Below, in pieces: positions 33,230 to 47,200 of a DNA stretch of 64,000 bases (position 1 is the first letter of the stretch; each line of letters starts with the position of its first letter). Position numbers and translations under genes: made by a program. Origin of the DNA: Diadema setosum (lineage: Eukaryota; Echinodermata; Echinoidea; Diadematoida; Diadematidae); contig NC_092697.1 in the NCBI RefSeq assembly GCF_964275005.1, positions 18,750,638 through 18,814,637 of the forward strand. Reading direction: 5' to 3'. Under the pieces are notes generated by a model. It was not told the DNA's origin. It worked only from the letters and a program-made list of their open reading frames with translations, and searched no databases.

Positions 33230-34420
33230 AAAACCCACACCAATGTAACAAGCAGTCATACCTACTGTCAAACAACCAATCATTCCTATAGCCAGACAAC
33301 CAGCAATTGATCCTGTAGCCACATTGCAGGCAATCATGAACACAGCCATGCACCAAGCAATCACACACACAGTCAGATAACAAGCAGTCACAGCTAAATG
33401 TAGACAAGTTATCTTATAAAATAGCTAATAAAGACAGAATAAACTGACGAGAGAGAATATAAATTATTCTAGCGGATTTCAAGCATGGTAATTGGTCAAA
33501 ACATGTCACGTGGCATTCAACTGTTTTTGCGCACTGCACGGGAGTGCAGATGTCGCGCAAAAAAAGTGATATACCACGCTCGTGCAGTTGCGTCGAGTTC
33601 GTGTATCATTCATTTTACGTAGTAATGTACCGAACGCTTGCGATGCATGCTACGTGCATCCCATTGTATTGCAAGAATCGCAGTGTGAGGCGGCCTTTAG
33701 ACTGCCATTACCTGGCGTTATCGCTTGCCGAAATTTGTCTATCATCCATAGTGTATCATGCTGTTTCTAATTCTTTTTTTTTTTTTGGGGGGGGGGGGTT
33801 ATTCATCAAAAACCGCTATTTTATAAAAGAAATAGCGCACTTGTTCCGTTGTGCGACAATGTAAGTTTAGTGGACGCTCGGTTTCTTCAGATGGTGCGCA
33901 CTGCGTACTCGCCTAGCGGCTCATACGCAGAGGCGGCACCAATCTAAAGAAATCTCGCGTGCACTGCAATTACACTATTGCACTCCATGCCATGTGCTAT
34001 TTCTATAATACCTATAGTAAGACAAGCAATCTTAACTACAGTCACACAACAAGAAATCATAGCTTTAGTTGGACAAACAATCACACCTAGTTAGATAGCA
34101 AGCAATCATACCTTCAGTAAGACAAGTAATCATAACTGCAGTCAGACATCAATCAACCATGCCCAGGCAGATGAGCAATCACAACTACACAACTAGCAAT
34201 CATACTCCAGTCATATATCAAGCAATCGTACCTATAGTCAGACAAGCAAACATAAGACAAGCAAACATACTTCAGTTGGACAAGCAACCATAACTACAGT
34301 CAGACAAGCTATCATAGCTATAACTAAACAATAAGCTATCATAGCTATAACTAAACAATAATCTATCATAGCTATAACTAAACAATAAGCAATCTACAGT
34401 TCAACAAGCAATCACACTTA
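33230..34420 (+). repeat. Degenerate minisatellite (CAAGCAATCATA-CAGTCAGACA)
   Basis: Words such as CAGTCAGACAAGCAATCATA recur at about 20-40-base spacing at 33230-33400 and 34010-34420, with an echo at 34930-35030. A ~580-bp non-repetitive block (33420-34005), including a T-run and G-run at 33772, interrupts it. It lies just 3' of the SGT stop codon. Confidence 0.6.
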
Positions 34421-34489
34421 ATACAGGGACTGTACCATATGTCCTTAAAAAATTAAAAACGGGACCCTCCACAACGATAAGTTTTAACA

Positions 34490-34810
34490 TAGTGAATCAA
34501 TCCAATACAATTTCAAGGTACGAAACTATAACTTATTACCGACATCTTACAGAAAACTCTATCCGATTTGCTTCAGTGGTCAAAGAGAAATGAGGATCTT
34601 TGTAGAGCATGTCAGGAATCTCTTCCCTCCAAATTCTGTATATTGTGTTCACACATTAAAATGCAGGTCAAAGAGCATCCAAGTGCAAAACTTGGACGAA
34701 ACAGACCCATGACATGCTTTACAACGATTCACATTTCTCTGTGACCACTTAACCAAAGTGAATGGGGTTTCTGCAAAATATAGGTAAGATGTAATGTTTT
34801 TAGATCCTGA
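34490..34810. mobile_element. Foldback element H, copy 1
   Basis: The left arm (TGGTCAAAGAGAAATGAGGA, then AGAGCATGTCAGGAATC) and the right arm (GACATGCTTTACAACGATTC, then CACATTTCTCTGTGACCAC) are inverted, imperfect copies. A second copy lies at 41120-41405. Confidence 0.55.
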
Positions 34811-34862
34811 AATAACAATCAAACAGTTTAATCATATTGGTAGTTATCAATGCAGCAATCTG

Positions 34863-34865
<3 letters not shown>

Positions 34866-34910
<45 letters not shown>

Positions 34911-34928
34911 TTTTTGGGGGGGGGGGGA
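34866..34928. repeat. Compound (TA)n-(T)n-(G)n tract
   Basis: An AT dinucleotide run passes into about 24 T and then about 12 G. Low complexity; length in the assembly may be unreliable. Confidence 0.9.
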
Positions 34929-35061
34929 TACTGTACAGCCAGATAGCATGCAATCATTTTAAATAGATGTACCTCAAGTCTGACAACATACAAACATACC
35001 TACAGATAGATTGCAAGCAACAATAGCTTCTATGATACCTACTGATATCTAGGCGTCAATC

Positions 35062-35218
35062 TCATTGTGAAGGTGACGACCCATCCTGGTTCCCACCTGT
35101 AGACCCATCCTGGTTGTTATTTGAAGCATTCGGGTCATTCCCACGATTCCTCATCTGGCGAACTTGCTCAACTAACTCTGGGTTTGTAGCCTGCATTTGA
35201 GAAGCTATTTGCTGCCCT
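35062..35218 (-). CDS. SGTA: SGT coding exon 9 (C-terminus)
   Basis: The acceptor is TTCCAACAG|AGGGCAGC. The exon encodes GQQIASQMQATNPELVEQVR and a tail with two NQDGS words. Stop TGA at 35062-35064. Confidence 0.9.
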
Positions 35219-38200
35219 CTGTTGGAAAGATATGGGAGACAATACTCCATTATACCCCTTACAGTAAACAGAACACATGATAAAGACAAATGGATAACAT
35301 AAACAAAGATCATCCTTTTGCTACTTCATATTTAACTAAGGGAGCGAAGACGCAAAAATGATTTTCTATCCTGTGCAACTTCACCACTCTCCCCTGCTAT
35401 CAACAATTTAAAGACACAGTGTAGAACAGTGTTTTTATGTTCTGCTAAACCTAGTTACACATAAATATCTGCACTACAAAAAAAAGATTTCAGTGTTTTG
35501 CATTGTAACAACTTCTAAAATAGAATTAAAATAGAATCAAAATGAATTTTGAAATTCACTGAAATCACAACATACATGAATGTACTTGCATTCAACTATT
35601 CAAATAATGTATTACTGATGTGCTTATATTTGAGGATGGAGAGGATTGGGCTTTTAACTTTTTTCTGACATACCAAGAAACCACTTATGAAATAGTACAG
35701 AGCATACCATTCTAAGAAGAATTCAAAGCTTATTTGATGAAAATCGGTTTTGGAATAGCTGAGACATCCAGAAACAATGTAATAACAAAGCGATTGTAAG
35801 AAAAGGTGGGTCTCTCCTTTTAATAGGATCTCTCTGTTTTGGATATCTCAGTCATTTCAAAACCAATTTTCATCAAATAAACATTGAATTCCTCTTGGAA
35901 TTAGATGCTCTTCCACATTTCATGAGAGGTTTCTCATTATCTCACCAAAAAATGTTAGAAACCTGAAGTTAGGTTTCAAACAAAACTATACAATCCCTTC
36001 AAGGTCACACAAAATAGCTAGGGCCTATTACAGTAAGATGTATTGATCCTGTAAATAGAGGATTATTCTCTTCTGTTGCAGAATGTAAAAGTTACAGTCA
36101 AGGCAAATAAAAACTAGAAATGTCGCTGTGACGACTGGTATGCCTCCGTCATAATGCATGATTCTCCTAATAGGTCTGTAGTACATGTGGACAACGTGTG
36201 ATTACATTTTCACAAAATTGGCAAAATATTAAAATGACATGTTGGTCACAAATGTGTTGAATGTTCACCTTCCTTCACCTACAGCATGAAGGTTTAATTG
36301 GATGAATGGGAGAGCATGTATTGGGGGATTTTAGGACTTGCACTGGACTTTGACCCTTTCATAAGTTTATGCATTGAGCTATTTTCAAGGTATGGAGAAA
36401 AAGTGCAATTTCTGTATTGACTAGTAAATTGTTACCATTTTTATCTGGCCTTTGACCCTTGACCTTTGACCCTAAAATTCATAAGAGAATCACTGTCAGG
36501 CAGAACATGCATAGATATGTACTAAGTTTCAAGATAACTTGAGCCACTTCCAAGATATGGAGGAAGAAGTAAAGTTCAGCACTTTCACTTGATCTTTGAC
36601 CTTTCGACCTTTGACCTTTTTGAAAAAAGAAATAACTTCCCAGAGAATCTCTGCTGGGTTACACATTCATACACCAAGTTCAAAAAATAATAATAATCCT
36701 GCAGGCAGTGCATAAATATGAGGGATATATTATTAGTAAAATTTTGATGTGTTGCCCTTGACCTTTGACCACTGACCTTTGACCTCATGAACCTCAAATT
36801 CTCCAAATAATCACTGCCAATCAGTACATGCAAATATATACTATGTTCCATGAAGATACATTTACCTTGAACTATTTCCACGATATGGAGAAAAAAAGAA
36901 ATTTTAACATTTTTACTTGACCTTTTGACCTTCGGCCTTTGACCTCATAACCCCAAACTTTCACCAGAGAATCTTAATTGGGTAATACATGTATACACTA
37001 AGTTTCAAGAGAATATCTTCAGGTATTGCATAGATATGGGGGAAATAGTGAAATTTTGAGCATTTGACCTTGACCTTTTGACTTTTGACCTTGAGCATGT
37101 GCACCCAAAAGTTGATAGGCACAATTCCACCCCCTAATGCACATACATGCCAAGTTCAATTAGGATAGCTCAAAAGGTTTTTTAGTTATGCTCTCCACAA
37201 AATTCATTACGGACGGACAACCCGAAAACATAATGCCTCCGGCATCACTTTGTGGCGGAGGCATAAAAAATGAAGATTATGTCTGTGGAGCTCAGCTTGT
37301 AGAGTTTTTTTGTTGTTGTTGTGATGTGCATATAGGCATCTAACATTTCATGTTTGAATGTGACCTTCAGCCTATACTTGTATGCAACCTCTGACCTTAG
37401 ACATGTTCAAATCTAGATTTTAAATCAAAAAGATCAAAATATGTAGGCATCAAGTCTTCAGTTAAGTTTGCACAAATGATCTGCTACACCTTATTATCAT
37501 TAATTCCATTAAACCACAAGTTAAACTTAAACATATTCAAACTTTACAATCCATATCACATTAAAAAATGTGCCAAAATGCTGGAAATTTATTTGATACA
37601 GGTTTTCCAACCTCTCACAGGGCCAGGGAATAGACGTTCATGGTAAGAAAGGAGACAGGTGCAAAAACGATGACTCTGTGGTCACGTGACTCAAGGTTGA
37701 GGTAGAATGATATAAATATGATGAAAGCAAGTCTTACACTGAGAGGAGGTTAGCCATACTGGATGGTTGTTCTGATTGGCCTCCAGACTGCATTGCTTGA
37801 CCCATAAATGACTGCATCCTGTAAACAGACCACATCACAGAAAAGATATATATTTTTTTTTTTTTTACATCCCATGCACTGCACACACAGACATGAATGA
37901 TAATAAGCCTGCCTGCTGCATATAAAAAGTAAAAAGAATAAGATACTACTTGCTCTCTTCTCACCCCAAACATAATGTATGTAATGTTAACCTTAGTGCG
38001 TACACACTTCTCACTAACACCATTAACTAAAATGGCTACACTCTACACATGATGACATAAATGGTATCCCGGGGTACCAAACAAAAATCAGCCATTTTGT
38101 TGAATTATTTATTTTTTTAAAAAGGTTGTATCCTGGGTGCCAAAAAAAGGAAATTATTTTGGTGCTGGAGCGAGCGCGCGCTAGCCACTGCACTGCACTG

Positions 38201-41200
38201 CACTATAAAGCACACGCTAGTGGTATCACAGCGTGCCATGCACACATAAACATGCAGTGGCATGGGAACGACTATGTACACGCACACTCAGTGCATGCAT
38301 TTTTCTCTGGCAGTCTATTCTATTTCTATTGTTTATTTGTTCGGTTATAACGAAATTTCGATGTAACGAAAGAAAACTGCCGGTCCCAAGGACTTTGTTA
38401 TAACGGGAGTCCACTGTATAAGGATGAGGACTCAAACTGTGTCCAAAAAGACAGTCTCATTTGGCATTCCACCCGAGACACCATACGGGGCACACTGTAA
38501 ATTAAAAGTCCAGCCAGAATCGAGTGGACTATTAACCTTTGACCCAAACCCCGCACATTCTGAGTCTTGTATTGGACTGCAGTGTCACTTCATACACAAG
38601 CAACCTTAAAACGCTTTTAAAGCAGTATCATACGACCAAACCAGACTGACAAACATGTTATTGATGACTGTCATGTGACATGTGCTCCCAGGACCATGAT
38701 CTCTCACTGAACTTGACAATGCTCAGTAGGTGATTGCCATGTCGCACTACAATGAACTTTGTTACACTATTGAGATACGTGCAGCACTTCAAGAAGTTCA
38801 GTAGATATGTTCACCAACTACCAGTTTTTACATGTGAGGTACATATAGGGCACTCCAATGACAATTAGCACAATGACAATAAACACAATGGCATTTTGAT
38901 GTAACGCAAGAAAACTGGCAGTCCCAAGGACTTTGCTACAATGGGAGTCAACTGTATATGCATACATACAGACAGATAAAAAAAATGGTGGGTAAGACTG
39001 TCTGTACAAGTTGTAGCTCGTTAAAATGAAAACAAACTGATGAAGCTCTGCACATTATAAGCCTTTTCGGCAATATTCCAACATCATCCCAAGAAACATG
39101 TCAACATTTCCTGTCAGTCTTCAATAATTGTATCCATTTTTTTTTTTCCAATAAGGAAATAAAAAAAAACCCCAAAACTCATGTTACTTTTGGTTCTTTC
39201 CTAGTTCTTTAGATCAAACTGTAAATCATGAGATTTCCCTCATCACTGCAGACATAGTAAATACTGTATGTTGAACAACTCCTCATCAAATTACATGAAA
39301 TCAAGTGCACTTTGGTGCAAAATGCGATACTCACATTTGCTGCATTTGAGGGTTCTGAAGAAACTGAGTTGCCTGTGAAGTGTACAAGGTACAAAGAGAA
39401 CATTGTCTTCCATTATTCCCTTCCTTACGTCTTCTTCCTTCAATGGATCATGCAGTATAACATAACACATGAAGTATTATTTCATCCATTTCTCTGTAAT
39501 CCATATTGCCAGCCACAGCTGCCACCATAACACACTCTAATGCTGGTTATGCATTGTTATATAATAATCTACACTTCATTGTGTATGCTCGAGTGCATCC
39601 TCACTAGCACATGCACGCACAATCCAGTGTCACATGCACTTTCCCAAAATTAAGAACTTCAAACAGCATTTATGATTCATATAGCCCTCTTGGATGTGAA
39701 TGTTATATCATATAAGGCCTGGCCATTCCTTCAAGCTATGCTGGCATGTGGCAGCTATCTGCACTTTTCAGCTGTTATTACTGATATACATGTTTCCTCA
39801 TAATGCAAGATTAATTCAAGTCTATTTATATATTTTTGTTTTGAGTTACCATCATTTATGTACTTTATTACATTTGTCTCCTCCTGCTGTCATTGAAGTC
39901 TATATCGTAAAATGTAATATATAAATCATTACTGACTGAAAGTGCAAAACTTAAGTCCTTCCTGGAAACAGGGAACAAACCAATGAGTCAGTTTACATAG
40001 TGCGAGATTATTTTGTACCTTACAAGAGTGAATGCTTATAACAAGAAGTTTATTTAACCAACCACATGAGAATCACATCCTACATTCTCCTATCAATATT
40101 CATGTTTTTTCTAACCTGGCGCTTTTTCTCAACCATTGCATGGACACTCAAAACATGCTTGGTGTCTCATGCAATAGTGCCCCCCGTCAGAGAGTAGAAA
40201 AACAGTCACAGAGTATGGACAGACAGACTCTTCAACAAGCATCTTTGTGAAAAGTCAATTTCATACGAAAATAGAAACATTCATCCGTCCAAAATTTAAC
40301 CTATGACATACTTGAACTGTATTTTTCACAATTGAATTTAATGGAGCAAGATTTAAACGCAAGACTATGACCGAGGAGGTCACAGACATTTTTCGCAAGA
40401 TGTTGTTTTCGCGATTTCGTACGTGCACTAATGCCTATCCATAAATTCAGGTGGCACTATTTTTGCATTTTGCAAGTTTACAGTCGTGTAGTGATTCACA
40501 ATATTTGTGGAAATTACACTGCGGCAAAAATAGTCAGCTTTTTGCAGGATCAAAGCTACCATTTGGTGATAATTTGACATACCTTTATTATCTCTTGAAA
40601 ATAATTGTCATCTATTCACATCATTAGAATAGGAAAACAAACTCTTCTATAGAAAAAGAAAGGTCTTGTAATCCTGAAGAGAGACCAACATTAGGCATGC
40701 TATACATGTACACGTATGTGTGCAGTGGTCACAACATGGCATGTTTAATCTACCTTGCTTTTGATGGCACAAGTCAGGGTGCAGTATTTGATAATTTCAC
40801 ACTTACAGCATTCATGATTGCAGGATTGTTGAGGAGCTGTGAGACATCCATCCCTCCCAAGGAGGGGCCCATTCCACCCAGGTTTGGCACTCCTCCCTGT
40901 CCTCCTACCCCACCCTGTAAGAAACAAGCAACATGTCAGTTCTTCTCCTATAGCGGGGAAAAGAATCTCACAGCAGCTCACAATGATTCTAGTACAAATA
41001 TATACAGTAGTCAATACTGTAAAACATGATATACTGTATGTCCCCAAAAAAAATAACAATCAGATTTTCGCATTTATAACTTCCAATATGATTTTACCAT
41101 CCAAATGCTACTTCAGGGTCTTAAAATATAACATCTTAGCTATATTATGTAGAAAACCCCATTCAATTTGGTTGACTGGTCACAGAGATATATGTGGATC

Positions 41201-44200
41201 ATAGTAACATATGTCATCTTCCAATTTAGCACTTGGATGCTCTTGGAACTGCATAATGTGTGAACATAGTGGGCAGAACTTGGAGGGAAGGGATTCCTGA
41301 CATGCTCTACAAAACTCCTCATTTCTCTTTGACCACTGAAGCAAATTGGATGGGGTTTTCTGTAAAATGTGGGTAATAAGTTATAGTTTCATACTTTGAA
41401 ATTGTATTTGGATTGATTCGCTATTTTTAGAGTTATCATTGTGGAAGGTCCCATTGTAATTCTTCTTTTTTTTTTTGGGGGGGGGGGACATACAGCAGTT
41501 GCGGCATGAAATTTTCGCAAATTGGAGCCGATGGCCTTTTTGGCGGCATGACATTTTTGCAAATTGCCACTGGCATTCAATGCATATAGTGTAGACAAGA
41601 ACTTTTGTGTGCATTTTAATTTCGCGAATCTTGGCTCTCGCGAAATTCACGAAATTAAAATGCACACGAACATTCCTTGATTTACAATATCTCTCAAGGA
41701 GACATTACTGAAAATTGAGACTGGCAAGGAACTGTTCAACAGCCATCTTCTGTTGCACACATCTAAGGACAGAGAAGCTTCTGAGACAACCATAAGAGCC
41801 AACATCCTCATAGGACATAGAACCTGGGAAAAGATTCTGTAGTCAATGATATACACTCTACACATACTGTAAGACTCTTATCATTTGCATCAGCACAACT
41901 CTGATCTATTCCATTTTCCTTTCTTTCTCTCTTTCACATCTTAACAAAATATAAAGCGTATCAGGGCAATTACCCTCCGAGGGCAATTACCCCCCCCCCC
42001 CCCCCCCAGCTAAATTCTAGTTAGTAGTAAGGTTAGAGTAAAGATTAGGGTTAGGGTTAGGATTAGGTTCAGGATTAGGATGAGGATTAGGGCCAGGGGA
42101 AGGGTCCAGGGTAATTGCCCAGGAGGTAATTGCCGTAGACCTATAAGGTACATATATTTCATGACATCAAGTACAGAGAGAGAGAAAAAAATATAATTAC
42201 AATCCTCATAGAGCATGACAAGAAAATTTCATGGTGCTTTTTCTTTCCTAATGTTTTGCTGGATCCCTTCACTACAGTTTATCAAAGTACTGTACATCCA
42301 TAATCATTCTGCAATTTCATGATCAATCCCTCGACACAGGGTTCATTTACACCCTAATTTTAAATGCTGGTTGCATACATTGACACAACCACAAGAATGC
42401 AGTGACAGCTGATACTGATCGATAAGTCAAGAAATAACTAGACAAGCTCTCATATCAGTTCGTTGTAAACCACTACGATCATTTGTGATCTTGCATCACA
42501 AAACCACCAAAAAGTTGCCAGACATTGATTTTTAGTACCTGGTACAGAGCAGATTTTAGACAAGCAGACTCTAAGCTTTAAAATGATATATTAGGTATTT
42601 CAAAAAACATTTCCTACTTTTGATTCTTAATAATTCAAAAACTATATATCAGATAATACTGTCATTGATATGAGTGATAGCTGAATAGCGTACAATTTTG
42701 TTGAAGGTGGTTTAAATATGAAAGCATAAATCAGTTTCATGAAATCCATGATTAATTTCACAGTTAGGTTCCAGATTTTGCTCTATTTTCAACCCGCTGT
42801 ACAAAACTTTCACTTTGCCCAGGGGTCAATGGGTGTGTATGGGAGTGTGTGGTTAACACCCTGACAATAGTCCTGAACAATGGCCAGGGTTTGAATGCTT
42901 CATTATTTATTCATGAGAAATTCCACTATCACAACTTGTCTTTATTCAGCCTCTGGCAGTATCTGTGTAAAGTCAATCACCTGCCGATACTGTCGTTGAG
43001 TCGCGACAGTGCTCTCCCTACTTCTGAAAAACAAAATTACAATGAATACCTTCTGTTCTGTTGTAAACACAGTAACAGGAAGCAAAGAAAATCAATTAGA
43101 GTATACACTTATGTATATGGAGCCTTAAATAAATCTTCTGTGAAATAAATTGCCCCAATGAAAAATGCTGCTGAACTCTGTACCAAAAATAATCTCTTTT
43201 TATTGAAAAAGCGACAAATTTGTCAGACTATCAGTAGACAGTTGTATTAAAATGAAGAACTTTAGATCATTTATGCTTATCTATATCCCAAATTTAGTGA
43301 TATGTGAAGCAAAATTTGAAATTGATTGCCAGCTGAAATGAAATGTGGTGTTTGCAAGCACATGGAAACATGTGCTTACTTTTTCCATGCGCATGCATTT
43401 TACCCTTTACTGTGCATGAATTTAAACTAGCAGTGCCCAGGGCAATCCACATGAATTATTGATTAAGCATTCATGTTCCTGGGAGCCCAAGACTGACGCC
43501 TAGTCAACAGGTGGTTCAGGCATGTCCATTGTTCAGGGCCATTTTTCAGCACACACTCACATACACATCATTGGTTCCTGTGCAAAGTTCAATTTTTGTA
43601 CAGAGGGTTAAAATTTGACCAAAATCTCAAACCTTACTTCAAAATCAATCTTAGATTTAATGAAAACTGATTTATGCTTTCATATTCAAATCACCTTCAA
43701 CAAAATTGTACACTATTCAGCTATTACTCATATCAATGACAGTTTTATCGGATGAATAGTTTTTGAACTATTAATGATCAAAAGTGGGAAATGTTTTTTG
43801 AAACACCTAGTACATGCATAACTCAACACAAATGGGCTTTCCTAACATGTAAGTAATGGAAACTATGTACAGCCTCTGGAAAAGTGTTTATTGAGAAAAG
43901 AGACAGTCAAAGTCAATAGCGCGGTGCTCCGTGCAATGAATAAGACATAAGACAGGATGTAAAACTACATAGAAACTATAATGAGGGGATTACAAGATTT
44001 TCCTGGAAATTTGCCACATTCATGACTGATACCAGCTTTCAATGCAATGTCATCATTTTTTTCAGGAGATATCATAGTCCAGAGGGAAGAGTGAGTAAAG
44101 GCTTCTTGAACAGTGAAAAGGAACCTCTTCAAAAAACCCATTCACACAATCTGGAAAAAAAAAATGTTCTAGAAAAATTGCCAAAAGGACATTTTACCAC

Positions 44201-47200
44201 TGGTGTTGTGATCCTAAACTTTAGAATAATATAGAGCAATTGTTCTGTCAAAAAAAAAACAAACAACATTTTTTAAATCATTGACTTGGTTCACCAATTT
44301 TGCTTACTTGATCCCTCATGTAAAATCATGCAGTGTGACTGTTTGTCGGTTTTGTGATGCAGGGTCACAGTTGCAGAGCAGTAAATCAATTTAGAGTCAC
44401 AAGCACATAATTAGATAATTCAACTCACCCCAAGACTTGCTTCTCGTAGCTTCTGTTCTGCAATCTCCAAGTTTGCTTGATATGTGGCATTTCCTGGCTC
44501 TAGATCTACTGCTCGTGTATACGCCTCACATGCCCTTTGAAATTCATTCATACTGGAATATGCTAACCTGTAAAACATATTGTAGCAAATTTATCCAGAT
44601 GAGTGTACAGCAATCTTTCCATCATGCAAGCCTTCAATGAAGTTCTTTCCATCAAAAGCAGTCTTCCTTTGTAGGCTGGCAAAGTAAGGGTTCAAGTTTG
44701 CAACTTACCAGGTAAAAATTATTAATAACTGCCTCAATGTTATGTCATTCACAATGCTGACATAACCACAGATGTTTCACAGTGTATGCTAGTCTTTATG
44801 CTTATTGATGCAAAACATTGAAGATTTCAAATCCAGAAGATTACATCTATGAAAAAAAGTTTCATGCAATAATCTTGGTTAATTGCATGAAAATCACACG
44901 TCAGAAGTAATATGGCATTTTGAATGAATGCAATGCAATGATAATCATAACATAACATGGAATGAGGATGGTATGAATTATCATTACTTTTACATTCATC
45001 ACTTTCGAGTGTATCAATGACAAACGTAGGATTCCCTTTATTAAATTGATAACATTGGAATCAGTGATGCTTACATTATACATTTCAATAAGATCAACTG
45101 GGATAGACAGTACTTGCATGCAGATTGAATGAAAGTACAACTGTGAAAATCTGCTTTGCACCAGTAAACAAGAAATGAGCAAAGAAGCTGAGTATGTGAT
45201 GTTTCTTGCAAGACAATTTGCAAAATATGTTGTAAATGTTTGACTAAAAATTCTGATCTGGAGGTCAGTGGAAGTAAAGAAGTGACTTGCTGTTTTACGC
45301 CTGGGAAATTTCTAACAACTCTAGTTGGTCTTTTTTACTCTCTTTCTTTTCCAGTGTCTGTCCATCATATCAGTGGTCTAAAATTGCTTCTGTGAAATGA
45401 ATAAATTGAACACTATCCTCTGGAGGCTTTAAATGTATACTTCACACAAAATAAGAAAAGTTGCAATATTTACTTCAACTGTTCATTTCCATTGCTATTC
45501 ATTCATCTGTGTTTCTTTCGCCTGTTTGTGTTTTTCATCAGACAAGATGACACCAATGATTTGAGAACCCCTTACCCCATCCGGCCGTATGCCTTGCTGT
45601 AGGTTGGGTCTATGCTGACAGCTTTCTGACAATCTTCCAAGGCCTTCTCATGGTTCTCCAGCTTGCTGTACGCTGCTGCACGGTTGCTGTAGTAGACTGC
45701 TTTGTGGGGGTTCAGGTTGATAGCTTTGGTGTACAACTCCATGGCTTCACTGTATTGGTCTTTTCTCATTAATTCATTTCCTGAGGAATGAAAGACATAC
45801 AACTAGTACATATCTTCAGTCTAACCTGGATGCTGCTTTATTATACAAAGCAAAACGATGAATACCACGCAAGCTTCATGCAATTGCACAAACTGGGCAC
45901 AGGGGATCAGCCTAAGCATGTATATATCTGCCGAGATACATAACTGGATTCATCTTATTCTGTAATGTCAGCAGTCACAATCTGAACATTTCTACCTTAA
46001 CCCTAATCCCACCAGGTTTTTTGAGGGACTTGAAACCACCGGAGGGGCCTTTTTGCCCCCCCCCCCCTTCAGATCTCAGTCATGGATCGCGCGATCCTCG
46101 CAAAAATTTGCACTAAAGCAGAGGCCAATGAAATCTACAAGACTGTATAGTTAGATTTTTTCAAATTTTAATTTATGTATTTGATATTAATCAATTTATG
46201 CTAATTTATGCAAAAAAAAAAAAAAATTTTCTGTTTGCCTATATAAAATAAAAAAACAAAGCTCCAAGACTTCTAATTTTTGGTGAACATAGTCTTTTCA
46301 ATATCCACAACAATAATATTGAAGTAAAAATTTGGCTTCATAATTATTTCTTATGTATTGTATTGTTTATTGAATTTCTTATGTATTTCGTTGTTTTTTT
46401 ACATTCTGTTTTTGTTTGTTTTTTTCATCAAAATTTGTCACAGAAACTGTTTAAAGTATAATCAGGCTAAAATAAATCATTATCAGCCCTTGAAAGTAAA
46501 AATATTTATTTTTATATGAATTAATCGCAAAAACACAATTTACATTGGATTTGTACATAAAATCACGTTTTGGAGCAATTTTGGGGTCGATGAATTTTGT
46601 TCAAAAGGGCGTGGCTTCAAAGTGGTATGCGCGGGAATGACAAATTTGGTCTCAAAAGTTGTGTGATACTTGAAAGAAAAAAGTCAAAAAAAGTAGCGGC
46701 GAGAGCATCAACGTTGCGGAATAATCACACGAAACGTGGGGGGGGGGGGGGCCACAATGCCCAATTCTAAGGGGCATCAAAAGTTTATTTGATGAAAATC
46801 GGCTTTGAAATGGCTGAGATATCCAAACACAAGGTGAAATAAGAAACTAGAAATGTCGCTCTGGCGACTGGTATGCCTCCGCCATAATGCATGATTTTCC
46901 CAATAGGTCTAGATAGTACATGTGGACAATGTGTGATTACATTTTCACAAAATTGGCAAAATATTGGAATGACAAGTTTGTCACAAATGTGTTGAATGTT
47001 CACCTTCCTTGACGTAGGTTTAATTGGATGAATAAGAGAGCATGTATCTAGGGATTTAAGGAATTTAACTTGACTTTGACCCATTCATACATTTAGGCAT
47101 TGAGTAATTTTCAAGGTACAGGTGTGGAGAAAAAGTGCAATTTCTGAATTGAATAGTAAATTGTTACCATTTTCATCTGGCCCTTGACCCTAAAATTCAT

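Noticed and set aside
42849..43148. 99-aa plus-strand frame inside the long foldback
   Set aside because: No transposase motif or other domain; could not be supported as a gene.
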